A stretch of 64,000 nucleotides of DNA, taken from positions 1 to 64,000 of the forward strand of contig JABIHA010000035.1 of assembly GCA_018649885.1 (NCBI GenBank), read 5' to 3'. Below are positions 24,304-31,868 of the stretch, one piece after another; position 1 is the first letter of the stretch, and each line of letters opens with the position of its first letter. Under the pieces are notes generated by a model. That model was given only the letters and a program-made list of their open reading frames with translations. It did no database searches and was not told the DNA's origin. Position numbers and translations under genes: made by a program. The stretch comes from Bacteriovoracaceae bacterium. Its GTDB lineage: Bacteria > Bdellovibrionota > Bacteriovoracia > Bacteriovoracales > Bacteriovoracaceae.

Positions 24304-25260
24304 CTATTTAACTAGTCTTTTAAAGGTCGAATTGGCCCCAAAATCATAGTTTTTCACACTAGAGTTAATGAATAATTTATTAATACCTTGGAAGGTTATT
24401 TTGTGATGACTTTTTTTGACCATCTGGTCGTCTGTGTAAAGAGTGAATGAGTTCCCCTCTACGTCATAGCTGGCCTTCAATTTTGTTTCATCTCCTTTTG
24501 TAATTTCAACGACGCCGTCAGAGAACACTTTAAAACTTTTAACAAGAGTCAGTTCATCAACATTTTTCCATTCGCCAATAAGTGATTTTTCGGTAAGTGA
24601 GATTAACCCTTCAAAATCTATTTGCTGGTAGATGCAAGCCTGTGTGAGAGATAATTTTTCTATGCTAGTGGTGTTTAGCAGAGATGGATTCTTATGAATG
24701 GCGGTCGTGATGTACTTTGTGGAGAGTGAATCAAACCTAGAAGTGATTCTCTGCCAATGGTCATTAGCGGCTTTCCCATTAACCGAGAAGCTCAATGTTT
24801 TTAGGGCCCCATTTTCTAGGTTAAGAGATTTTTCAATTTGACTTTTTTGAACCTTTTCAGTTTGATCACTTTTTTTGAGAAAGATATCTTCAACTTCAAC
24901 TACCATTTTTATGGTAGTGGAATCTATTCGAGTAAATTTTTGTGTGCTCTTTGAATGGTAGTTGTAGGAGTTTGATTCTGAGTGATTAAAAGTTGCCTCT
25001 TTCTGAGTAATCAGTATATTTTTTGAAGGGATGTAATTTTGAGTTATTACCCCATTTGTTACATATTCAATGGCCCTGGTTTTTTTGGACTTTAGGTCTC
25101 TTTGAATATGTTTGCTACTACATGAATACTGGTACTTTCTAAAAGCTGGGGCCTTTTCAATCTCTAAGTAATCTTCAATATTGTTAAGTGGGTGGTGAAA
25201 AACAAAATTGTTACTAGCAAGGCAGAGAGAGGGAAGAAAAACCAAGATCCAATATTTCAT
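24304..25260 (-). CDS. secreted protein with a lipocalin-like C-terminus
   Basis: AGGAG precedes ATG 25260; the signal peptide is MKYWILVFLPSLCLAS. The N-terminal 200 residues are Lys/Ser/Thr-rich and unassigned. From about 225 the sequence reads LIGEWKNVDE, FKVFSDGVVEITKGDETK, ASYDVEGNSFTLYTDD and HHKITFQGINKLFI, the strand pattern of small lipocalin-like domains that start with a G-x-W motif. Ligand unknown. Transcribed in the same direction as the HExxH gene, 84 bp upstream of it, so the two may share a transcript. Confidence 0.6.
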   Translation of the reverse strand: MKYWILVFLPSLCLASNNFVFHHPLNNIEDYLEIEKAPAFRKYQYSCSSKHIQRDLKSKKTRAIEYVTNGVITQNYIPSKNILITQKEATFNHSESNSYNYHSKSTQKFTRIDSTTIKMVVEVEDIFLKKSDQTEKVQKSQIEKSLNLENGALKTLSFSVNGKAANDHWQRITSRFDSLSTKYITTAIHKNPSLLNTTSIEKLSLTQACIYQQIDFEGLISLTEKSLIGEWKNVDELTLVKSFKVFSDGVVEITKGDETKLKASYDVEGNSFTLYTDDQMVKKSHHKITFQGINKLFINSSVKNYDFGANSTFKRLVK

Positions 25261-25493
25261 AGAGACTCCTAAAATTTACAATATATTAGATTTAACATCG
25301 CGGATCGGGGAGTGCCAAGTTTTCCAACTTGCTGCTGCTGTGCTCTTACACTACATGCTGTGCTTTTAGACAGTTTGTGTCGCTCTAGACACTTTCTGGG
25401 AGGGGGCTTCGAGATTTTGAGAAGTTATCTCAAAAGCTGTGGCACCGCTCTTGCTCTTTAAAAGAGAGAAAAGAGGACTCAAGGAGGAGACCC

Positions 25494-26039
25494 ATGAACA
25501 AAATTTCTTTACCCCTATTTCTAATTTTACTCTCTCAAATTTGTTTAGTTTCATGTAATCAGGCCGTCACAGAGTCTCTTGCTGAAAATGGAGTCGATGT
25601 TGATTCTGAGCCACAGTCTCTTCTTGGTAAAGTTATCATTAGTGAGGTTTATCCCAATGAGCCTCTGGAAGATACTGGCTGGGAGTGGATTGAATTATTG
25701 AATACTGATCTTATTCACTGGGATCTATCTGGTTTTAAAATGACTGATAACGATGGAAGGATCTATTTTACTTTTCCAGAGGGAACTATCGTAAGGGCCG
25801 GGCACATGCTTCAAGTGGGAGCAGAAAAAAGTCTGGCCTCTCATATTCAAATTCAAGGGCTTCGGCTCCCTAACGACAAAGGAGTGTTAAAGTTAGTTTC
25901 ACCTCACGGTGAACTCATTGACCGAGTTTATTGGGGATACTCTTTTGAATTATTAACTTATTCACGGGCCGAAGATGGGGTGATGTGCAGAACACAACCG
26001 ACTCCCAAGTTGCCTAATAGTTTTTGTCTCAGAGAATAG
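25494..26039 (+). CDS. lipoprotein with a lamin-tail domain
   Basis: AAGGAGGAGA precedes ATG 25494. The signal peptide ends in the lipobox LVSC (Cys21). Residues about 45-170 match the lamin-tail domain (LTD): VIISEVYPNEP, EWIELLNT, DLSGFKMTDNDG, FPEGTIVRAGHMLQVG and the closing VYWG. Bacterial LTDs are found in surface proteins and often accompany nucleases or adhesins. Here the LTD is the whole mature protein. It is monocistronic, closed by a strong terminator at 26094-26118. Confidence 0.85.
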   Translation: MNKISLPLFLILLSQICLVSCNQAVTESLAENGVDVDSEPQSLLGKVIISEVYPNEPLEDTGWEWIELLNTDLIHWDLSGFKMTDNDGRIYFTFPEGTIVRAGHMLQVGAEKSLASHIQIQGLRLPNDKGVLKLVSPHGELIDRVYWGYSFELLTYSRAEDGVMCRTQPTPKLPNSFCLRE

Positions 26040-26093
26040 GTGAGGCTTAATATTTCGAGAACAATTTTTTAATTTTGATAGATATTTTTTAAA

Positions 26094-26118
26094 AAAAGGT
26101 GCCAGGCTGGCACCTTTT
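26094..26118. terminator. bidirectional intrinsic terminator
   Basis: AAAAGGTGCCA and TGGCACCTTTT form a perfect 11-bp stem around GGC, with A-tract and T-tract on both sides. It serves the lamin-tail gene from the left and the SRPBCC gene, whose stop is four bases away, from the right. Confidence 0.92.
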
Positions 26119-26121
26119 CTC

Positions 26122-26598
26122 TCAGTAGTACGAACCAAGATCATCATAGTCATCTTTATTGTACAAAACAAGTGCTGGGTTATCTACTAAATCATCAAGG
26201 TGAAGTAAAACCGTATCCCAAATTGATTTATGTTCAAGCATTGTCATGTTATTAGGAAAGATTTCATGTGAAACTTGCAAGTTCGTTCTATTATCTGAAA
26301 GACTTGTAAAGTCCAATTTGACTGTAGAATTTCTAACGTCGGAATCATTCCAGGAATATTCAATATGACGATCTTGCTCAATTTCAAGATATGTACCCAT
26401 CCATGAAAATTTTGTACCATCTTTTAAAAATGTTTCCACAGAATATGTCCCACCTTCAGTAAAATCACTCGTTATTTTTGTCCTTAAATAGTCATGTAGA
26501 TAAAACCATTTTTTCAACTTACTGATGTCTTCAAATTCGGAAAAAAGTTTTTTTACATTAGTATAAAAAATATGAGATCTTTGATAAATCTTTTTCAT
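26122..26598 (-). CDS. SRPBCC/AHSA1-like small-ligand-binding protein
   Basis: The 158-aa chain has the START/AHSA1 strand pattern: an N-terminal strand and helix (SHIFYTNVKKLFSEFEDISKLKKWF), FTEGGTYSVETFLKDGTKFSWMG, HIEYSWNDSD and NRTNLQVSHEIFP, and a C-terminal helix (HKSIWDTVLLHLDDLVDN). Proteins of this group bind hydrophobic ligands in a helix-grip fold. There is no signal peptide. ATG 26598 is preferred over the GTG one codon earlier; the ribosome site is weak. Ligand unknown. Confidence 0.75.
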   Translation of the reverse strand: MKKIYQRSHIFYTNVKKLFSEFEDISKLKKWFYLHDYLRTKITSDFTEGGTYSVETFLKDGTKFSWMGTYLEIEQDRHIEYSWNDSDVRNSTVKLDFTSLSDNRTNLQVSHEIFPNNMTMLEHKSIWDTVLLHLDDLVDNPALVLYNKDDYDDLGSYY

Positions 26599-26726
26599 CA
26601 CCTACCCCCGGGTTAGAAATAGCTATAGTAACAATAGGATAGAAAAATAAAACGGTATCCAACATGGTAATAACTGTTTTTAGTCAATTCTGTACTAGGG
26701 AGGTGATTAAAAGCATATATGGGAAG

Positions 26727-26754
26727 TCTGGTGCCACGTCGCTTTTTACGATCC
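26727..26754. repeat. diverged left arm of the GGTACC repeat family
   Basis: TCTGGTGCCACGTCGC followed by TTTTTACGATCC is the reverse complement of the right-arm consensus (GATCGTAAAAAGTGACGTGG then TACCAG), with GGTGCC in place of GGTACC. It is the only copy found outside the first 9 kb. Confidence 0.45.
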
Positions 26755-26828
26755 GAAGAGGCACGCGTGGGAATGAATAAAATCGAAGTTATTTAAAGGG
26801 GATTAAAGCAGAGGTTTTCGAGCGATAC

Positions 26829-26930
26829 TTATTGACGATAGGAATGGTGCGTTAAATTATCCTTTAGATATTCAATTAACTGCTGATTATTTTTCATAAC
26901 ATCATCTAAAGGAGAAGGACCAAGCCTATT
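26829..26930 (-). pseudogene. possible C-terminal relic
   Basis: An open stretch on the reverse strand reads RLGPSPLDDVMKNNQQLIEY then LKDNLTHHSYRQ and TAA. The helical, coding-like composition and its position beside a repeat arm suggest the tail of a lost gene. No start codon context or upstream part; chance cannot be ruled out. Confidence 0.22.
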
Positions 26931-26968
26931 TTAGTTATCATAGCAAATTGTAGAATTAATTTTCCTTA

Positions 26969-27289
26969 CTAGTGCACCATCAAATATTTTGTGTTTTGAT
27001 CATAAACTGCGCGAGGGCCTTTGGTTATTAACTCTAAGCTAAACATTTGATGTGCGACAGCTCTTACTCTGGAGATATCACCATACAAGGATTTTATTAT
27101 ATCTATCATTTGAGAGCTTTTTAGCTTCGATTTTTTCGTCAGAGAGTATCGCCAGGGATTGTCAGAAAAACGATATTCCACTTCATAAACTACCCCAGGG
27201 ACTTGCGGTGAGCTATAACATGTCCACATTTCGGCTTGGGCCAAACCCGAAAACCAGCACAGAAAAAAAGCTAATTTGGTAATGCTCAT
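26969..27289 (-). CDS. small secreted protein (106 aa)
   Basis: GAGAGA lies just before ATG 27289. A signal peptide (MSITKLAFFLCWFSGLAQA, cleavage before EMW) is followed by about 87 residues with one mature Cys and a beta then helix pattern (VVYEVEYRFSDNPWRYSLTK; SQMIDIIKSLYGDISRVRAV). No family recognised. No obvious partner gene. Confidence 0.6.
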   Translation of the reverse strand: MSITKLAFFLCWFSGLAQAEMWTCYSSPQVPGVVYEVEYRFSDNPWRYSLTKKSKLKSSQMIDIIKSLYGDISRVRAVAHQMFSLELITKGPRAVYDQNTKYLMVH

Positions 27290-27665
27290 ATTTTCTCTCT
27301 CAAAGATTTGTATTGGTCATAACACATACGCTACAAAAAGTTGCATAGCTAAAAAATCAAGAAATATTTCTTCTATTGTCCTTAAAATGAATGGATATGT
27401 GAACGGTAACGCGTTTTTGTACTGGCAATGTGAATCTGGCCTGGAACCTAACATGCTACGCTCTATTGAAAAAAATTCACATCATTTAATTTGTTCTTAA
27501 GTACTAAAGTCTCTCACCTTCACAATTCAGTAATCTTTACTCAAAGAAGGCACAAAATCTACTTTTTTGATAAAAGTAGGAAAAGGTGTAAAGCAGGAAG
27601 GTCATCTTTAAAAAAATAATTTATTTTCATAGCAGCCTCGGAATTTCGTAGCAAAGGAAAAGGAA
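27290..27665. other. 376 bp without a supported gene
   Basis: A 74-codon frame at 27276-27500 lacks a ribosome site and overlaps the preceding gene head to head. The only structure is a perfect 8-bp hairpin, CTACTTTT/AAAAGTAG, at 27559-27579, about 90 bp before the hydrolase; it lacks a strong T-tract and could be an operator. Confidence 0.4.
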
Positions 27666-28658
27666 GTGAAGTTTTCTCTAATTCTAACAATTCTCTGTTT
27701 CAATATATCATCTTCAATTCATGCATCAGAGCTTCTAGCTGAGCTAAATATTATTAAAGAAAGAGCTCCTTTCCCAGGTTATCTCTATCGCCCAAACGAT
27801 GAAAAACAACACCCTGCAATTATCTTGCTTCATGGGAGTGAAGGTGGCAATGGAGACTTTTGGTATAGGCCAGGCCAAGCACCTACGCGTGTGGGAGAAA
27901 ATGCAACTCTACCCTTTATTGCCCGATATTTTGCAACACTTGGATATGTAACATATGCTTTTTGTTACTTTGATTGTGAGCACCACCAAGGCTATGAGAA
28001 ATACCCACCAAATGAATTAAAAGAAGTGGACTTACTACACACAACATACAAGGCCATAGAATGGTTAAAGTCATCCACTTTTGTCCAAGGAAAAAAACTA
28101 GCTCTGTGGGGAGGATCTAGAGGAGCTGAACAGGCCATTTTTCTTGCCTCCCAATTAGCTGAACACAAATCAAAGGGAGTAGACCTAATTATTCCTGATA
28201 CAGTGATAGCGCTTTCGCCATACCAAGTTGTTGCCCCTTCCTTTACCCTGGAAGCAGCACGAGCATATATTAATGGTACAACCCCACCTATGATGACTTT
28301 TAGTGCTCCCTGGATTTTTGGCAAGGCACACTATCCGGGGAAAACGATTGAAATTGAGCACTACAAAGGTCCACTACTTGTCAGTTATTTCACCGAGGAT
28401 ACTGTTTGGGGGCCTGGAGCTGATATTCGATCACTTTTTGGTAGATACCTTGAAAGTGAGTATCGATACATCTCCATAAATAATCAATCTGCCTCAGAGT
28501 CGCTTTTTAATAGCATTGATTTTAAGAAAAATGACCGTTATTTTATTGAATTTGAGGCTTCGGGACATGTTTTCCCTCCACAAGGAATGCCAACAAATTA
28601 CTTTTACAATCAAATGACCGTGAATTTTTTGAAATATTTTTTAGGAGGCACACTATGA
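27666..28658 (+). CDS. secreted alpha/beta hydrolase (dienelactone hydrolase/BAAT-like)
   Basis: GTG 27666 follows AAGGA. Signal peptide MKFSLILTILCFNISSSIHA. The chain has the oxyanion region PAIILLHGSEGGNGDF, the nucleophile elbow GGSRGAE (Ser), an acid in FTEDTVWG, and the final His in ASGHVFPPQG, in the order of the dienelactone-hydrolase/acyl-CoA thioesterase C-terminal family. Substrates are typically esters or thioesters; here it acts in the periplasm or outside. It overlaps the following membrane-protein gene by four bases (ATGA), so the two are coupled. Confidence 0.82.
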   Translation: MKFSLILTILCFNISSSIHASELLAELNIIKERAPFPGYLYRPNDEKQHPAIILLHGSEGGNGDFWYRPGQAPTRVGENATLPFIARYFATLGYVTYAFCYFDCEHHQGYEKYPPNELKEVDLLHTTYKAIEWLKSSTFVQGKKLALWGGSRGAEQAIFLASQLAEHKSKGVDLIIPDTVIALSPYQVVAPSFTLEAARAYINGTTPPMMTFSAPWIFGKAHYPGKTIEIEHYKGPLLVSYFTEDTVWGPGADIRSLFGRYLESEYRYISINNQSASESLFNSIDFKKNDRYFIEFEASGHVFPPQGMPTNYFYNQMTVNFLKYFLGGTL

Positions 28659-29137
28659 ATTCAATTGCTAAAAAAATATATCTTACATTGCTTCTGCTGA
28701 ATATTCCATTTCTCTATCTAAGAGTTCACCATTACCTTTTTCCTGACTATAATATCCCTGTACATTTTGAAAGAGAGCGAATCTATATCATGCTTGTTTC
28801 TGGAGTAGCATTATTTCTAATGTTAATATCAATTCTTCTCTATAAACTTAGCTGGAGAGTTAGCAAAAATGTAAATAAAGGAAGTCTCAATTTTGTAGTT
28901 CCAAAAATATTGGTACTTAATTTACTGGGATTTTCATGTTCGCTTTCAATTTTTATTTTTGGAAATATTTGTTTAAATGTTCTTGTTCAATACCATTTCC
29001 TTTCATATATTTTGATGGCGATTTCTTTGATCTTGGCTTTTGTACAATTCCCTCGGAAAAGTAAAATAGATTCGTATTTTGATGAATTTATTTCTGAACC
29101 TTCTCTTGGCCGGCTTAAAGTACCTGGGACTAATTAA
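28655..29137 (+). CDS. four-helix membrane protein coupled to the hydrolase
   Basis: The ATGA overlap with the hydrolase implies translational coupling. The 160-aa chain has four hydrophobic segments (about 8-24, 47-63, 84-105 and 110-129), then a soluble charged tail (RKSKIDSYFDEFISEPSLG). No family recognised. It may anchor or assist the secreted hydrolase; this is inference from context only. Confidence 0.7.
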   Translation: MNSIAKKIYLTLLLLNIPFLYLRVHHYLFPDYNIPVHFERERIYIMLVSGVALFLMLISILLYKLSWRVSKNVNKGSLNFVVPKILVLNLLGFSCSLSIFIFGNICLNVLVQYHFLSYILMAISLILAFVQFPRKSKIDSYFDEFISEPSLGRLKVPGTN

Positions 29138-29160
29138 AAGAGAAAAAGAAAGAGAGTGAC

Positions 29161-29628
29161 TTATTTAAAAGTACAGCCAGTCAAAGTATCAATCACTTTA
29201 CCTTGCCTATTAAAGCCATCTTGATCTCCAAGAATACCATTAAGGCCGTGTTCAAAGCGGTAGAACATTGTACCGTTTCCAGTAAGCTTATTAATATTGA
29301 TCACGATCTTATTGAATCCACCCGGACTACAGCAATAGATTTTTTTATAATTGAGATGAAAGCTCTCTTCGTTGTTAATATAGTTACCCAGCCTTGTGAG
29401 CTTGGCCTCTCGGTGAGACTTCTCAAGACGGTGGTATTCACCCTTGTTATTAAATTTAACAGGAACGTATCTGTGCTTGTCTTTGACAACTATTAGCTTT
29501 CTGCCAAAACCGTCACTTTTGTTGAAATCACAACTGAGAATTTCAGGTTTGTCTGTGAGGTCGTACTTTGCCTCAGCTAGAGTTGGGAGGATTAAGCTCG
29601 CAATTAAACATAGCTTTAAGTTTTTCAT
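29161..29628 (-). CDS. secreted protein of unknown function (155 aa)
   Basis: Signal peptide MKNLKLCLIASLILPTLAEA, with AGGAGTC before the ATG. The mature part has four Cys (SCDFNKSD; YCCSPGG; GCTFK) that could pair into two disulphides, and a basic middle. A Phe/Tyr-rich beta pattern near the end (GNGTMFYRFEHGLNG). No family recognised. Converges on the membrane-protein gene. Confidence 0.6.
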   Translation of the reverse strand: MKNLKLCLIASLILPTLAEAKYDLTDKPEILSCDFNKSDGFGRKLIVVKDKHRYVPVKFNNKGEYHRLEKSHREAKLTRLGNYINNEESFHLNYKKIYCCSPGGFNKIVININKLTGNGTMFYRFEHGLNGILGDQDGFNRQGKVIDTLTGCTFK

Positions 29629-29695
29629 GACTGACTCCTAGAAGTCGTCAATATAGCATTTTTCTAGATTTTGTAACACGGACTGTGTAGTAATT

Positions 29696-30481
29696 TCACT
29701 CATTTAACTTTGAGGCGTGGCCTAAGTATCCGACAAGTAGTGAAGGCGTTAGTGAGAAGCTAAACTTTTCATGGAGCTTTCTTTTGACGATGCTAATCAA
29801 GCAAGCCATGGTGAAAAGCCTAGGTCTGATACCAGTCATCTCCACATTTTTGAGCCCAACACTTTTACAAGTATCAGCAAGCTCATCAGGCCGAATAAAG
29901 AGCCTATATATATGCATATTTTTAGGAGTGTTGGGACAAAACCATTCTAATAGTTTTATCGCTACAATATAGCTTAGAGGGTTTCGATTAAAAGTGTGGA
30001 AGAAAAAAGCTCCATTTTTACCAATCACTCGAGTGGCCTCTTTAATGACTACACTAGGGTTTTCCACATGCTCAAGTACATCCATGGCAAAGGCCACATC
30101 GAATTCTTCGTCATTGAAGGGAAGGTTAGTGGCATTTCCTAGCATGTAATTAACATTTTTAGTGCTGTCATAGGCCCTGGCAGTCTCAAGGCTTGATGGT
30201 GAGAGATCGAGGCCTATAACCTGGTGGCCTAGCTCTGAGAGATAGTTACTGAGAAATCCACCTCCGCAACCAATATCTAAAATTTTGAGTTTTTTATCGC
30301 CAAATTTTTCTTCGAGAGTTTTTCTGACCCATTCATTTTTAAGCTTTGATTCAGACCTTAGAATGGCCACAGGATCATCGTCTGCTTCATACCACTTTTC
30401 GCCGTACTCCTCGTAACAGTCATTGTTGACTTCAAGGACTTGTCTTTTAAAAAATGGCGCGCGCATGGTTTTGGTCAGCAC
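29696..30481 (-). CDS. UbiG-like SAM-dependent methyltransferase
   Basis: Motif I reads KILDIGCGGGFLSNYL, motif II VIGLDLSPSSLE, motif IV FDVAFAMDVLEHVENP. The later stretch FFFHTFNRNPLSYIVAIKLL followed by FIRPDEL closely follows the UbiG (ubiquinone 3-O-methyltransferase) pattern NRTxxS...P-x-EL. 261 aa, with an N-terminal extension. The start is GTG 30481 with GGGGA upstream. The role in quinone or other isoprenoid methylation is likely but other ubi/men genes are absent nearby. Confidence 0.8.
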   Translation of the reverse strand: MLTKTMRAPFFKRQVLEVNNDCYEEYGEKWYEADDDPVAILRSESKLKNEWVRKTLEEKFGDKKLKILDIGCGGGFLSNYLSELGHQVIGLDLSPSSLETARAYDSTKNVNYMLGNATNLPFNDEEFDVAFAMDVLEHVENPSVVIKEATRVIGKNGAFFFHTFNRNPLSYIVAIKLLEWFCPNTPKNMHIYRLFIRPDELADTCKSVGLKNVEMTGIRPRLFTMACLISIVKRKLHEKFSFSLTPSLLVGYLGHASKLNE

Positions 30482-30603
30482 TTAATATCCCCCGAGTTCA
30501 GAGCTTTTATGTATAGAATGTGATCAACATCATAAAAATAGACTAGTACAGGAAAGAAATCAAGTATTTCCCTGATAGACTGTCAAATATACACAGTTAA
30601 CTA

Positions 30604-30701
30604 GCTAAAATTTTAGCAAAGGAGCGGTTTTTTGAGAAAACACTCATGGTTTAAATTTAGAGTACGATATATAATGTAACCACAATCAAGCGTTACGTAA
30701 C
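30604..30701 (+). promoter_or_regulatory. promoter and palindromes upstream of the KfrA-like gene
   Basis: TATAAT at 30670-30675 is a consensus -10 (the matching -35 is poor). Two perfect palindromes flank it: GCTAAAATTTTAGC at 30604-30617 and GTTACGTAAC at 30692-30701, the latter between the expected transcription start and the ATG. KfrA-type proteins bind palindromes at their own promoter, so these are candidate operators. Confidence 0.45.
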
Positions 30702-30712
30702 AGGGGGGGCTT

Positions 30713-31231
30713 ATGGCAAGAAGAGGAATTGAATACTCCGAGGTTGAAACGGCTTGCAGTCAAATTTGGGAAACCGGTGGCACACCATCGGCCAAAAAAG
30801 TGCGCGAGCATTTGGGGAGAGGCTCTCTTACAACCATTTCAAAATATCTAAATATGTGGAAAAAGAGAAATGATTCGGGCAGTGACCAGGCCCAGTCCAT
30901 AGACCAATTAATAGAAAATTGTAACAGCGTTGATCTTAGGGTTTTGTCTGATTTTGTAGACCGCGAAACTCCTCAAGTGGCCGCTATTTTACTTTCTAAG
31001 TTAGCTGAGTTGCAGTCAGTAGCAGTTCTGAAGAAAATGGATCTGCCTAAGAGAGAAGATGTTCTCAGTCGCATTGAAAACTTGGGCTTTGTCTCTCCTT
31101 CAATATTAAAAATTGTGTTTCAGATACTAGACAGTGAATTGGCCGGATTTTCTCAGGTTAGTGAAGATGCCCACAAGATTGCTTCAAGGGCGAAGAGTTT
31201 GAGAGAGAAATTAAAACAAGGGGGGGAGTAG
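30713..31231 (+). CDS. KfrA-like DNA-binding protein
   Basis: The first 60 residues match the KfrA N-terminal DNA-binding domain (PF11740 type): YSEVETACSQIWETGGTPSA followed by KKVREHLGRGSLTTISKYLNMWK. Typical KfrA proteins continue into a long coiled coil; here only a 110-aa helical tail is present. A G-rich ribosome site precedes ATG 30713. Its TAG overlaps the GTG of the FliM-like gene by one base, so it is tightly coupled to it. Likely an autoregulator or DNA-binding partner of that protein; on chromosomes its role is unknown. Confidence 0.8.
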   Translation: MARRGIEYSEVETACSQIWETGGTPSAKKVREHLGRGSLTTISKYLNMWKKRNDSGSDQAQSIDQLIENCNSVDLRVLSDFVDRETPQVAAILLSKLAELQSVAVLKKMDLPKREDVLSRIENLGFVSPSILKIVFQILDSELAGFSQVSEDAHKIASRAKSLREKLKQGGE

Positions 31232-31857
31232 TGAGCGTTCATAATTTTGAATACTACAAACAAAAGGGAAAGTCCTTAGATGAAATAAATTTCTATTTGA
31301 TGGATATTAAAGATCTTTCATTAACTGAGCTTATTGAAGAAAGATTTATTAGGCTTTTTAGAGTCAGTATATCAAATCTTTTGAGAAATGTTGTGGATCT
31401 CAAGGTTAGCTCAAAATCAAAAACCTCCCTTGAAGAGTTCAAACAAAATTCTAGTGGCACTCATTTCTATCTCATCGGAAAAAGTGAAGTTCTGAAAGGA
31501 CCCATGATATTTCAATTTGAAACGAGCTTGGGACGAGGGATCATCCACCACCTTCTCGGTGGTGAGAATATTACTTTCAAAGAGTGTGATACTGAATTTA
31601 CTCAAATTGAACTTAGTGTGATGAAAGTTGTTTATGAAAAACTACTAGTAGATTTTAATGAGGCTTGGTCTCCCATCAAAAAATTAGATGTTGGCCACCT
31701 TCGGTTTGAAATTAATTCCAAGTTTATAGGTATCGTCAGTGATGATGAGCCTTGCCTAGAACTGGAAATTGAACTCAATTTTTGTCAAAGCAGCGGTAAA
31801 ATGCGAATCCTGATTCCATTTCAAACTCTATATCCTATCAGAGAGCGATTGTTTTAG
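31231..31857 (+). CDS. FliM-like protein lacking the SpoA and CheY-binding parts
   Basis: Residues about 25-205 follow the middle domain of the flagellar switch protein FliM (LTELIEERFIRLFRVSISNL; ETSLGRGIIHHLLGG; TQIELSVMKVVYEKLLVDFN followed by EAWSPI; closing MRILIPFQTLYPIRERL). True FliM is about 330 aa, starts with a CheY-binding peptide and ends in a SpoA domain that joins the C-ring; both are absent here. It is therefore a FliM/CheC-fold paralogue, perhaps a switch-binding or phosphatase-like factor. GTG 31231 overlaps the KfrA-like stop. Confidence 0.75.
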   Translation: MSVHNFEYYKQKGKSLDEINFYLMDIKDLSLTELIEERFIRLFRVSISNLLRNVVDLKVSSKSKTSLEEFKQNSSGTHFYLIGKSEVLKGPMIFQFETSLGRGIIHHLLGGENITFKECDTEFTQIELSVMKVVYEKLLVDFNEAWSPIKKLDVGHLRFEINSKFIGIVSDDEPCLELEIELNFCQSSGKMRILIPFQTLYPIRERLF

Positions 31858-31868
31858 TGAAAATGCTT

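Larger units (their letters stand above)
26602..26968. other. intergenic stretch with repeat arm and coding relic
   Basis: These 367 bp hold a left arm of the GGTACC/GGTGCC repeat family (26727-26754) and a possible C-terminal gene relic (26829-26930). No intact gene or clear promoter was seen in the remainder. Confidence 0.4.

Noticed and set aside
27276-27500. 74-codon forward frame
   Set aside because: No ribosome site, overlaps the start of the reverse gene, no protein-like pattern.
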